Below, piece by piece: positions 47,973-56,537 of a stretch of DNA of 64,000 nucleotides. This DNA is from JACKBK01 sp963707275. GTDB taxonomy: Bacteria; Chloroflexota; Anaerolineae; JAAEKA01. Below the pieces are notes generated by a model. That model worked only from the letters and a program-made list of their open reading frames with translations. It made no database searches and was not told the origin of the DNA. Location: assembly GCA_963707275.1 (NCBI GenBank), contig CAVPPH010000003.1, positions 558,001 to 622,000 of the forward strand. The letters run 5' to 3'. The position numbers and the translations under genes are program-made. Within the stretch, counting starts at the first letter, position 1; every line of letters starts with the position of its first letter.

Positions 47973-49027
47973 ACCGGTCGTTCAAGATCGATCGCAAGTT
48001 TGTGCCTTTGCTGGCTACTGTTGGCCTGTTTACCATCGGCTACATCCTGGGCGCGATCCAGTATCCCGGCATGGCGCGACCGCAGACGTTCTTCAACCTG
48101 TTCATCGACAACGCCTTCCTGCTGATTGCAGCCACCGGTCTGACCCTGGTGATTATCTCAGGCGGCATCGACCTTTCCGTCGGCGCTGTGATCGCTCTGA
48201 CAAGTGTGGTCGCAGCGGACTTGATGGAGAACGTCGGGCTCAGTTCTCTGGTTGTGATGCCCCTGATGCTGCTCATGGGCGCAGCCTTCGGCGCGTTGAT
48301 GGGCGGCATTATCCACTATTTCAAGGTCCAGCCCTTTATCGTGACGCTGGCAGGCATGTTTTTTGCCAGAGGCATGGCGTTCTTCGTCAGCCTGGACGCC
48401 ATTACCATCACCGACCCGATTTACCGCTCGCTGTCGCTGGCCCGCATCCACCTGATCGGCAAGGCGTTCGTTTCGGTCCACGTCATCGTTGCGTTTGTGG
48501 TGCTGGCGGCTTTTATGTATCTGGCGCACCTGACGCGCTTCGGACGGACCGTCTACGCCATGGGCGGCAACGAACAGTCGGCGCGCCTGATGGGATTGAA
48601 CGTCGGTCGCACCAAGGTGCTGGTTTACACGCTGGGCGGCTTCTGCTCTGCCCTGGCGGGCCTCGTGTTCAGCAACAACCTGCTGTCGGGCCATGGCCTG
48701 TACGCCAACGGCCTGGAAATGGAGGCCATCGCCGCGGTGATCATCGGCGGCACCCTCCTGACCGGCGGCGTCGGCTACGTCTTCGGCACCATGTTCGGCG
48801 TGCTGGTCAACGGCCTGATCCAGGTCCTGATCATCTTCAACGGCGAGTTAAGCTCCTGGTGGACGCGCATCGTGATCGGCCTCCTGACGCTGGTGTTCAT
48901 CCTCGTTCAAAGCACGTTCACGTCGTGGCAGAGGCGACAAGCCGGCATCCGGCCCACCCGAAAGCGATCCGACGCAGGTCCAGCAGCGTCGGATGGCTCG
49001 GTCGTCGCCGACACGCCAACCAGTTGA
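47969..49027 (+). CDS. yjfF: Sugar ABC permease, YjfF-like
   Basis: 352 residues, intact. Membrane segments with the BPD_transp_2 motifs TGLTLVIISGGIDLSVGAVIALTSV, YFKVQPFIVTLAGMFFARGMAFFV, YAMGGNEQSARLMGLNVGRTKVLVYTLGGFCSALAG, AVIIGGTLLTGGVGYVFGTMFGVLVNG and IVIGLLTLVFILVQS. Second permease of the Ytf-type transporter. A clear terminator follows at 49071-49108. Confidence 0.92.
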   Translation: MNRSFKIDRKFVPLLATVGLFTIGYILGAIQYPGMARPQTFFNLFIDNAFLLIAATGLTLVIISGGIDLSVGAVIALTSVVAADLMENVGLSSLVVMPLMLLMGAAFGALMGGIIHYFKVQPFIVTLAGMFFARGMAFFVSLDAITITDPIYRSLSLARIHLIGKAFVSVHVIVAFVVLAAFMYLAHLTRFGRTVYAMGGNEQSARLMGLNVGRTKVLVYTLGGFCSALAGLVFSNNLLSGHGLYANGLEMEAIAAVIIGGTLLTGGVGYVFGTMFGVLVNGLIQVLIIFNGELSSWWTRIVIGLLTLVFILVQSTFTSWQRRQAGIRPTRKRSDAGPAASDGSVVADTPTS

Positions 49028-49070
49028 TTTCATCCCGGCAGTCTCTTCGTCTGGCGGTCTCCTCCTTAAC

Positions 49071-49108
49071 GCAAAGCCCCTTCCTGGTAACCAGGCAAGG
49101 GGCTTTGC
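49071..49108 (+). terminator. Terminator of the ytfQ-yjfF operon
   Basis: Stem GCAAAGCCCCTT (49071-49082) with AAGGGGCTTTGC (49097-49108) enclosing a nested CCTGG-TAA-CCAGG. No long U-run, but the position 44 nt after yjfF and before a convergent gene fits a bidirectional terminator. Confidence 0.75.
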
Positions 49109-49132
49109 AAATCAAAAGCAACAATCTGTCGT

Positions 49133-49393
49133 CTATTGTTGGTTTACAATGGTATCATATTCTGCATGAGTACCTATCCAGAACCATAGCAAACCTTCGT
49201 CAACTTCCACAGCCAGTGCTCGATAGCGGAGTCCCACACGGACGGACCAATAGCGTCCTACCCTCTTGAAATGTAGTGAAGGATGACGCGGATTCTGCTT
49301 CAACAGATCAAAGTTCTTATCCGCCAGCCTTTGGATTTCCGATGGAAGCCGGCCATAGTATTGCCAGAACTCAGCCGATGCCAGATGCTTCAC
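49133..49393 (-). CDS. RelE/ParE-family toxin-like protein
   Basis: 86 residues: MKHLASAEFWQYYGRLPSEIQRLADKNF, LKQNPRHPSLHFKRVG, YWSVRVGLRYRALAVEVDEG and WFWIGTHAEYDTIV, the small basic fold of RelE/ParE-type toxins (ribosome-dependent nuclease or gyrase poison). ATG 49393 overlaps by 4 nt the stop of the antitoxin-like gene upstream, as is usual for such pairs with the antitoxin first. Confidence 0.75.
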   Translation of the reverse strand: MKHLASAEFWQYYGRLPSEIQRLADKNFDLLKQNPRHPSLHFKRVGRYWSVRVGLRYRALAVEVDEGLLWFWIGTHAEYDTIVNQQ

Positions 49394-49590
49394 AGTTCAG
49401 AATAGTTACCTACCCGATATTGCTGCACAGCGCGCTCAGCAATCTGGTCCAGCTTGCCGCTTTTTGCATCGCGCTCGAACTGCTCGTCCCAGCGCTGTGC
49501 ATCGAATTCCAGGTACCATGAGCGAAACGCGTCAAAGTCCTCAGGTGCGAGCCGTGCAACGGCTTCTTTGATTTCCTCGATAGCGTTCAT
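49390..49590 (-). CDS. Antitoxin-like protein paired with RelE/ParE toxin
   Basis: 66 residues, acidic: MNAIEEIKEAVARLAPEDFDAFRSWYLEFDAQRWDEQF and SGKLDQIAERAVQQYRVG. ATG 49590 has GGGAGAC upstream. Size, acidity and the ATGA overlap with the following toxin-like gene fit an antitoxin. There is no obvious ribbon-helix-helix or HTH, so the DNA-binding part is uncertain. Confidence 0.7.
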   Translation of the reverse strand: MNAIEEIKEAVARLAPEDFDAFRSWYLEFDAQRWDEQFERDAKSGKLDQIAERAVQQYRVGNYSEL

Positions 49591-49630
49591 CGTGTCTCCC
49601 TGTCAGTCATTCACATGTCTTGATATGAAG

Positions 49631-49657
49631 AACACAGCCGGCATAACCGGCTGTGTT
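49631..49657. terminator. Hairpin after tRNA-Val
   Basis: Perfect 11-bp stem AACACAGCCGG (49631-49641) with CCGGCTGTGTT (49647-49657), 5-nt loop, just downstream of the leftward tRNA and upstream of the antitoxin start. Likely ends the tRNA transcript. Confidence 0.7.
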
Positions 49658-49665
49658 GCAATAAG

Positions 49666-49739
49666 TGGGCGGTACAAGACTCGAACTTGTGGCCTCCACG
49701 ATGTCAACGTGGCGCTCTAACCAGCTGAGCTAACCGCCC
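49666..49739 (-). tRNA. tRNA-Val (anticodon GAC)
   Basis: 74 nt on the minus strand. Acceptor GGGCGGT pairs with ACCGCCC, discriminator A, D-arm GCTC/GAGC, anticodon stem CCACG/CGTGG around loop TTGACAT giving anticodon GAC (valine, GTC codon), T-arm ACAAG-TTCGAGT-CTTGT. CCA is not encoded. Confidence 0.96.
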
Positions 49740-49780
49740 GGTACAGCGGAATTATACCATTGTCGCCTGCCGCTGCAAAA

Positions 49781-50696
49781 TCACTCAGCGCGATACAACG
49801 CCTCAACAGCCGCGCCCGGCAGGCCGGCCATCAATCCGCCGCTGGTACCTAGAATCACCGGCGTGCCGGCCAGCGGCTTCAGCAACTGAGCCACGTGGCT
49901 GGCGACTCTCCTCAGCCGGACGCGGCTGAGCCAGCCAGCCGACATCCACGTTGCCCCACAGACAGAGGTCCGGTCCCGCTTTGTCGCGCACGCCGGCCAG
50001 ACTCATACCCGCGCCCGGCTCCATCCCCTGCAGGCCGTCGATGCCCGCGGCCAGCAGGTCGTCCAGCAGCCGCCCACAGGTTGCCGTCGGAATGGAAGAC
50101 TGCCGGCAGCCCGGCTTCGTGCAGACTCTCTACCAACAGGGTCAGGAAGGGGAAGTAGCTCTCGCGCAGGCTGGCCGGGATTGATGTAGGCGCTGCGACG
50201 GTAGGCGATGTCGTCGCCGAGGAGGATGCCATCCGCGCCGCGCGCCGCCAGCGCGCGCGCCTGCTCGGCCAGTTCCAGCGTCGCCTCGGCCATCATTTCG
50301 AGCTCAGCGCGGCCGGGCGCGCTCAGATGGGTCAGCGCGCCTTCCCAGCCCCACGCCTTGGCCGCCGCGCTGAACGGCCCGTCGATCAGCGCAAAGACGA
50401 ACAGGTCGCTCTCTTCCTGCCACTGCTGCAACAGGTAGAGCGACTCCTCGCTGTCAGGCTGCTCCGGGCTGCCCCAGCCGGCGGAAAAAGGCACCACCAC
50501 CAGATCGTGGCGCAGCCGACGCAACCACCGCCTGGCGAGCTGACCACGGCACCGCCTCGCCGGCAATGCCCACCATGTCGCGCACAAAGCCGTCGTCGAT
50601 GACCAGCTCGCCGCGCAGGATGCGTCCCGGCCAGCGGCCCGCCAGCGCCAGACGCACATCGTCGCGCGGCGTTCGCAAAACGTCAACCTCAGGCAT
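49781..50696 (-). CDS. UroD-family protein, copy 4 (several frameshifts)
   Basis: About 305 residues from ATG 50696, overlapping the MFS stop by 8 nt. Pieces in successive frames: MPEVDVLRTPRDDVRLALAG, ILRGELVIDDGFVRDMVGIAG, then HDLVVVPFSAGWGSPEQPDSEESLYLL, FALIDGPFSAAAKAWGWEGAL, ADGILLGDDIAYRRSAYINP, then ESYFPFLTLLVESLHEAGLPAVFHSDGNL, GLQGMEPGAGMSLAGVRDKAGPDLCLWGNVDVGWL and LGTSGGLMAGLPGAAVEALYRAE. At least four shifts. The HSDGNL and WGNVD blocks place it in the same UroD-like superfamily as three other genes in this window. Function unknown. Confidence 0.68.
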
Positions 50697-51917
50697 TGAC
50701 GCTATCCTCAGCAAGCGGCGGCATGTCGCCGCGCTCCTTGACCCAGCGGAACAGCACGAAGGCCGCCAGCAGCGAACCGACCACACCGAAGGCAGCCGCG
50801 GCGGTGATGCCGCGCCACTCGAACAGCGCCGCGCCGGCCGTGGCGCTGCCGGCGCGCACCAGCCCGGCTGCCATGGCCGACAAGGACAACACCGTACCGC
50901 GCATGGACGGCACCTGTTCCGACATCAACCCGATGTTGGAGACGATAGTAAACTCAAAGGCGACGGTGAACAGGAACATCACCAGCGATAGCCAGCGGCA
51001 ATAGCGACCCGGCCAGCGGCAGCAGAGCCATGAAGACCGCCATGCCCACCAGCCCGATCCCCACGCCGCGACGCTTGCCGATGCGGTCGATGAACAGGCT
51101 GCTGGTGGTCGAGGCGATCAGCTCGGCGAAGCCCAGAGTCGCGGCGATCCTGCCCACCTGATCGGGCCGCATCCCGAACGATTGCTCCATCCACGCGCCG
51201 TAGGTGACGAAGAATGTCTCGGCGGCCACGAACATCAGTCCGTTGACCACGATCCCGCCGCGGGCGCTGGTGGTGCGCAACACAAAGGCAGCCGAGCGGC
51301 GCAGTCCCGTTTGCAAGGCCGCCAGCGGCTTGCGCTGGCTGGGCAGCAAAAAGGCCAGCGGCGCAGCAGCCAGGCTGCACACAGCCACAACCCGCAGCGG
51401 CGCCTGCCAGCCCTGCACCGTCATCACGACGCCGACGATGGGCAGGATGATCAGCCCGGTGATGGCCCAACTGAACTCGATGATGCCCAGCACCCGCCCG
51501 CGACGGTCGAACGGCACCTGCTCGCTGATGGCAGCCTGCATGTTGGGGATGAACGCCGCCGACGCAAGTCCCAGCAGCATCATCGGCGGCACGGCGCTGG
51601 CAAAGCCGCTGGCCGTGCTGAGCCAGACCAGCCCGCCGGCCTGCACCAGCAGCGCCACCGCCAGCAGGTTGCCGCGCGCCGCGCCGGTCGGTGTACGCGC
51701 CGAACAGCGGGCTGAGGAAGATCATCGACGAACGCAGCGACATCAGCAGTCCGCCCTGCGCCAGCGAAATGCCCAGCCCGCGGCTGATCTCCGGCAGGAA
51801 CGGGTAGAACATGCGCATCGCGGTATCGACCGTCAGGCGCATCACGAACGCAACTATGATCATCCGCACAATGCGGACAGGCTTCTGGATGATTTTTTGG
51901 GAGACGGGGAGAGCCAT
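50689..51917 (-). CDS. MFS transporter (two frameshifts)
   Basis: About 409 residues, twelve hydrophobic segments of the major facilitator fold. It begins MALPVSQKIIQKPVRIVRMIIVAFVMRLTVD (ATG 51917), then YPFLPEISRGLGISLAQGGLLMSL and FGAYTDR (the MFS loop 2-3 motif), a shift near 51685, MLLGLASAAFIPNMQAAISEQVPFDRRGRVLGI, TSSLFIDRIGKRRGVGIGLVGMAVFM, a shift near 50985, then FTIVSNIGLMSEQVPSMRGTVLSL and the end. Substrate unknown. A start at 51968 is possible, but that would run into a palindromic repeat. Within the leftward operon after the Nudix gene. Confidence 0.8.
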
Positions 51918-51931
51918 GGGAGGGGCAACAA

Positions 51932-52000
51932 CGTAGCACGATATTCCATATCGTGCGCTCAGTCGCACGCGAAAGGCACGATTTGGAAAATCGTGCTACG
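51932..52000. repeat. Palindromic repeat (GCACGAT type) between MFS and Nudix genes
   Basis: Arms 51932-51956 and 51976-52000 are near-perfect reverse complements (25 nt), and each arm is itself palindromic (GCACGATAT-TCC-ATATCGTGC). The unit resembles the widespread small 'GCACGATTT' repeats. It separates the MFS start from the Nudix stop. Confidence 0.75.
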
Positions 52001-52042
52001 AAAGCGACGTCGCTCGCCGCGTGACCGTCTGCCGTTCATCGG

Positions 52043-52761
52043 TCACTGCGCGGCGAGCCAGGCGAGGTAATGAGGGAAGGACTGCACCAGACCGGGCGCG
52101 AGGCGTTGAGGTTCCTCGGCGATCATGCGCGCCGTCTCGGCGGGCGAGCAGAGGACGAGACCGACCACTTCGCCGTCGGCAAACTGCATGCGCGCCATGC
52201 CGGCCGCGGTCAGCGTCGCCGTAAAGACCTGGGTGATATGGCAGATGTGAACAGGCGGGTTGTGGCTGTCTGCTTCGCTGCGGTGGTAGGGCTGGCCGAC
52301 CGCGAACAGGCCTGGCGCCTCGACCATGCCGGCTGCCGGGTCCAGATCAACGCCCAACTCCTCGATCGCCTCGCACGCCATGGCCTGTTGCCAACTCAGC
52401 CCGGCGCGCACGTGGCCGGTGACGGAGAGGTCGATCAGACCGGGCCAGTCAACGCGCGGGCTGCGGACCTGCAGCACCAGCCAGCCCTGCGGTGAGTGCA
52501 ACGCCAGGTGGACGGTGCGGTGACAGAGGCCGAGAAGGTGGCAGAGCCAACGCGGCGCGGCGACGCCGGTCGAATCGCCGGCGCGGTCGACCAGATCGAA
52601 CGGTTCCTCATGCTTCGCCGCGGCTGCACGACCGGCCGCCAGCGGGCGGTCAGCGTGCTGATCTGCGCCGGCGACAGGATGGCGCTGTCGCAGGACAGCG
52701 CCATATCGTGTTGCAGACGCGCAAGGTCGTCCGCCGGAAAGCGTTCTGGCCAACTGTTCAA
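52043..52761 (-). CDS. Nudix hydrolase family protein (one frameshift)
   Basis: About 239 residues. I read the start as TTG 52761 (LNSWPERFPADDLARLQHD), which gives the natural N-terminus; a frameshift near 52630 is needed to join it to RAGDSTGVAAPRWLCHLLG, TVHLALHSPQGWLVLQVRSP and the Nudix region GHVRAGLSWQQAMACEAIEELGV. The canonical REUXEEXGU box appears as CEAIEELGV, so the usual Arg is Cys while the Glu residues that bind metal are kept. Ends LAWLAAQ. An NDP-type substrate is expected but unknown. Confidence 0.7.
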
Positions 52762-52770
52762 AGGTGATGC

Positions 52771-53507
52771 CTAGTGCAGGATCTTGCTCAGGAAGAGCCG
52801 GGTCCGTTCCTGCTGCGGATTGTCGTAGAGGTCGTCTGGGGTGGTGTCCTCGACGATCAACCCCTGGTCCATGAAGATCAGGCGGTGGGCAGCCGCCGCG
52901 CGAAGCCCATTTCATGGCTGACGCACACCATGGTCATGCCCGACTTGGCCAGGTCGATCATCACTTCCAGTACTTCCTTGATCATCTCCGGGTCCAGCGC
53001 GCTGGTCGGCTCATCGAAGAGCATGATCTTGGGGTTCATGGCCAGCGCGCGAGCGATGGCAACCCGCTGCTGCTGCCCGCCGGAAAGCTGGCCCGGATAC
53101 GCGTCCGCTTTTTCAGGGATGCCGACCCGCTCCAGCAACTGGCGCGCAACCTGCTCTCGCTCTTCCTTGGGACGCTTGCGCACGACCCGCTGCGCCAGCG
53201 TGATATTTTCCAGCGCGGTCAGGTGTGGAAACAGGTTGAACTGCTGAAAGACCATGCCGATCTCGGCGCGCATCTTGTTGATGTTGGTCTCTTTCGCTTC
53301 CAGATCCACACCTTCAACGTAGATGTGGCCGGCAGTCGGCTTCTCCAGGTGGTTTATGCAGCGCAGCAGGGTCGATTTGCCGGAGCCGCTGGGGCCGATG
53401 ACCACGACCACCTGCCCGGCCTCGACTTCGAGGTTGACGCCGCGCAGCGCCTGCACCTCGCCAAAGTATTTGTACAGATCGGTGATGCGGATGATTGGTT
53501 CAGACAC
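52771..53507 (-). CDS. glnQ: Polar amino-acid ABC transporter ATPase, GlnQ type (one frameshift)
   Basis: About 245 residues from ATG 53507, overlapping the permease by 8 nt. IRITDLYKYFGEVQALRGVNLEV, VVIGPSGSGKSTLLRCINHLE (Walker A), MVFQQFNLFPHLTALENI (Q-loop), LSGGQQQRVAIARALAMNPKIMLFDEPTSALDPEM (signature, Walker B) and VCVSHEMGFA (switch His). A shift near 52900 precedes AHRLIFMDQGLIVEDTTPDDLYDNPQQERTRLFLSKIL. This is the only ATPase of the hybrid transport operon; no DppD/DppF-type ATPase is seen. Confidence 0.9.
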
Positions 53508-54343
53508 TGGCCCGCCATCTCCTTTCGATCATGCGCACGATGATGATAAACAGCAGCGTCAGCACAAGGTAGAGAAACGCCGCCGAGTTGTAGCCTTCAA
53601 AGGCGCGGAAGGTGCGCGAGACGTACAGTCGCGCCATCTGCAGGATTTCCGGCACCGCCACTACGCTGACCAGCGCCGAGTCCTTGAGCATCGCCACCAG
53701 GTCGTTGGACAGGGGAGGGATGACGCGGCGAATGGCCTGCGGCAGAACCACATGACGCATCGCCTGGCCATAGCCCATGCCCAGCGATCGCGCTGCCTCC
53801 ATCTGGCCGCGGGGGATCGACTCGATGCCCGACCGGTAGACCTCGGCCAGGTAGGCCGCGTAGCCGAAGCCCAGGCCGATCAGCGCGCCCTGCAGACCGG
53901 TCAGAGAGTCGTTGCCGGTTGCACTGCGCAGGTAGGGCACCACCACGAAGCCGATCCAGATGATCAGCACCAGCATGGGCACGCCGCGCATCAGCTCGAC
54001 GTACATGGTGCTGAGGTGATACAGAATCGGGTTGCGTGGAGACGCGCATGATGCCCAGGATCAGGCCGAGGATCAGCGCGATCAGGTAGGCGATGACGGT
54101 GGTGTACAGCGTCATCATCAGACCGTTGCGTACTTCAAGACCAAACGCGATTTCGGTCTGGGTTGGCGGGAAGGCGATAAAGCTCAGCGCGTTGCGGTAG
54201 GACGGATCGCTGATCATGTAGATGAAGGCGCCCACCAGAAACGTGATGATAATGACCGCCCACCAGGGGAACTCGCGCATCTGCTCGCCAAACGACCGCC
54301 GCGCTTTGATGGTCGGGGCGGTTCCTCCGTCAGCTGCACTCAT
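53500..54343 (-). CDS. Amino-acid ABC transporter permease, HisM/GlnP type (one frameshift)
   Basis: About 281 residues from ATG 54343. MSAADGG then FPWWAVIIITFLVGAFIYMI, GLMMTLYTTVIAYLIALILGLILGIMRVS; a shift near 54040; MYVELMRGVPMLVLIIWIGFVVVPYL, LGFGYAAYLAEVYRSGIESIPRGQMEAARSLGMGYGQAMRHVVLPQAIRRVIPPLSND (the EAA loop that contacts the ATPase), SALVSVVAVPEILQ and the end. Pairs with the GlnQ-type ATPase that overlaps it and with the family 3 binding domain upstream. Confidence 0.88.
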
Positions 54344-54399
54344 AATGGCTCCTTCCGAGGAAATAGGGGCGGATGCCCCGGCGATCGATCAGTGCAAAA

Positions 54400-55338
54400 C
54401 TATCTGTTCTTCATTCGCGGGTCCAGAGCGTCGCGCAGGCCGTCTCCCAGCAGATTGAACCCCAGCACCACCAGCATGATCGCCAGGCCGGGGAAGAAGA
54501 CCAGATGCGGCGCGCTGAAGACCTGATTGCGCTCGGCGCTGAGCATAGCGCCCCACTCAGGCGTGGGAGGTTGTGCGCCCAACCCAAGAAAGGAGAGCGC
54601 GGCGGCGTCCAGAATGGCGGTGCCGATGCCCAGCGTCGCCAGGACGATTAGCGGGGAGATGCCGTTGGGCATGATGTGGCGCAAGAGAATCGTGTTGTTC
54701 GGCACGCCGACCGAACGCGCCGCAGTGACGTATTCCTCTTCTTTGGCCGAGAGCACCACCGAGCGCATGACACGCGCGTAGACCGGAATGGTAACGATCG
54801 CGATGGCCAGCATCGCGTTGGTCAGCCCCGGCCCCAGCACGCTGACAATGGCAATTGCCAGCAGCAGCGATGGAAACGCCAACAGCACGTCAAGAAAGCG
54901 CATGGTGCCATCATCTACCCAGCGCCCGGTATAGCCTGCGAGAGCGCCCAGGATGACGCCGATGGTCATGGCGACTAAGACCGTGAAAAATCCAACCATC
55001 AACGAAATGCGCGACCCATGCACAACGCGACTGAACTCGTCGCGCACGTTGCCATCGATCCCCATCAGATGCTGCGGTTGGTCCCTGGGACAGCCCAGCA
55101 GGTGGATGCAGGGCGGCTGCCGCTTCTTGACAGCTTCCTGGCCGATCAACACCTGGTCCGGCTGATAGGGTGCGATCTGATTGGCGAAAATGGCAACCAG
55201 CATGATGCCGCCGATGATGATCATGCCGAGAATCGCCGAACGCTGCCTGACAAAGGAACGCAGGGCTTGAATCCAGGGCGTTTCTTTGCGCCGTCGCAGA
55301 TCGATCTCTGAGGGTTCGAAGTTATTGGATGTCGTCAT
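54400..55338 (-). CDS. Peptide/nickel-type ABC permease, DppC-like
   Basis: 312 residues, intact. ILGMIIIGGIMLVAIFANQIAPYQP (N-terminal helix), GIDGNVRDEFSRVVHGSRISLMVGFFTVLVAMTIGVILGALAGY, DGTMRFLDVLLAFPSLLLAIAI, TAARSVGVPNNTILLRHIMPNGISPLIVLATLGIGTAILDAAALSFLGLGAQPPTPEWGAML and LVVLGFNLLGDGLRDALDPRM, all hallmarks of DppC/OppC permeases. Paired with the DppB-like gene just upstream (21-nt gap). 56 nt separate its stop from the amino-acid-type permease. Confidence 0.92.
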   Translation of the reverse strand: MTTSNNFEPSEIDLRRRKETPWIQALRSFVRQRSAILGMIIIGGIMLVAIFANQIAPYQPDQVLIGQEAVKKRQPPCIHLLGCPRDQPQHLMGIDGNVRDEFSRVVHGSRISLMVGFFTVLVAMTIGVILGALAGYTGRWVDDGTMRFLDVLLAFPSLLLAIAIVSVLGPGLTNAMLAIAIVTIPVYARVMRSVVLSAKEEEYVTAARSVGVPNNTILLRHIMPNGISPLIVLATLGIGTAILDAAALSFLGLGAQPPTPEWGAMLSAERNQVFSAPHLVFFPGLAIMLVVLGFNLLGDGLRDALDPRMKNR

Positions 55339-55359
55339 GCAACTGTTGCAGGCTGGTCG

Positions 55360-56441
55360 TTAGTCGAGACGAATACGCGGATCGATGAAGCCGTAAGAGA
55401 GATCGACCAGGAGGTTGGCGAGCACGTAGCCGAGCGCGATCACCAGTGTGAATCCCTGGATGATCGGGAAATCGCGCGCGGTGATGGCTTCAAAAAGGGT
55501 GCGCCCAACGCCGGCCAGTCCGAAGATGGTTTCGGTAAGCACTGCGCCGCCGAAGATGACACCCAATTGCAGGCCAATGATCGTAACAATCGGCAGCATG
55601 CTGTTGCGAAAAGCGTGGCCGCCAATAACAGATCGTTCGCGCAGACCCTTTGGAACGGGCTGTCCGCACATAATCCTGATTCAGCGTGTCCAACATGCTC
55701 GATCGGGTCATGCGGGCAATGATGGCCAGCGGAATGGTAGCCAGTGCCATGGCCGGCAGAATCAGATGCCGAATGCTGTCCTTTAGCACCTCGCCGTTGG
55801 CCGTGATGATCGAGTTGAAGATGTAGAAGTTCGATATGAACTGAAACAGGCGATGCTTGGCCGTGTCGTCGGTGAAGGCCAGGTTGTAGACCTCGTAGAA
55901 GGGCGTTGCCACCAGTCCCGGCCGTGAGCCGTCCGGTGGGCGGCAGCCAGAAGGGGGTGTCCTTCAGGAGCAGCGCAAACACGTAGGCCAGCAACAATCC
56001 GAGCCAGAAGACCGGCATCGACACACCGATGTTCGCGCCCACCATGGTGCCGACATCGATCGCCGAGTTGCGCTTCATGGCCGAGAGGATGCCAGCCGGG
56101 ACGCCGATAATAACTGCCAGCAACAGCGCGATCGCGCCCAGTTCCATGGTCACCGGCAGGCGTTCCACCAGGATTTCGCCCACCGACCGGTTGAAGCGAA
56201 TCGAGTTGCCGAAATCCCCCGTGATGACATCGCTCATGTAGACGCCAAACTGTACAGGAATTGGCTGATCCAGACCCTTGTCATGCATGAAGCGATCACA
56301 AGTTTCCTGAGTTGCCTTCTCGCCGAGCATCGCCTTGCACGGATCACCCGGGATCATGCGCGCCAAGGCAAAGGTCACGATCAGGATGCCGAAAAGCACC
56401 GGAATTGCGGACAGCGTGCGGCGAGTTAGGAATTTTGTCAT
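55360..56441 (-). CDS. Peptide-type ABC permease, DppB-like (two frameshifts)
   Basis: About 360 residues from ATG 56441. LTRRTLSAIPVLFGILIVTFALARMIPGDP (signature N-terminal helix), LDQPIPVQFGVYMSDVITGDFGNSIRF, VTMELGAIALLLAVIIGVPAGILSAMKRNS and PVFWLGLLLAYVFALLLKD; a shift near 55925; IRHLILPAMALATIPLAIIARMTRSSMLDTLNQDYVRTARSKG; a shift near 55655; HAFRNSMLPIVTIIGLQLGVIFGGAVLTETIFGLAGVGRTLFEA, DFPIIQG and the C-terminus. Follows the fused binding protein after a hairpin. Confidence 0.88.
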
Positions 56442-56467
56442 GGGTCAAAGATGAGAATGAGGATGGA

Positions 56468-56504
56468 ACACAGGGGCACGGTCGTTTGGGCCGTGCCCCT
56501 GTGT
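56468..56504. terminator. Post-SBP hairpin between fused binding protein and dppB-like gene
   Basis: 14-bp perfect stem ACACAGGGGCACGG (56468-56481) with CCGTGCCCCTGTGT (56491-56504), 9-nt loop, in the 96-nt gap after the binding-protein stop. Same arrangement as after other SBP genes in this window. Confidence 0.7.
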
Positions 56505-56537
56505 ATTTGATCAGACAAACGGGGACGATCGTCAGGG

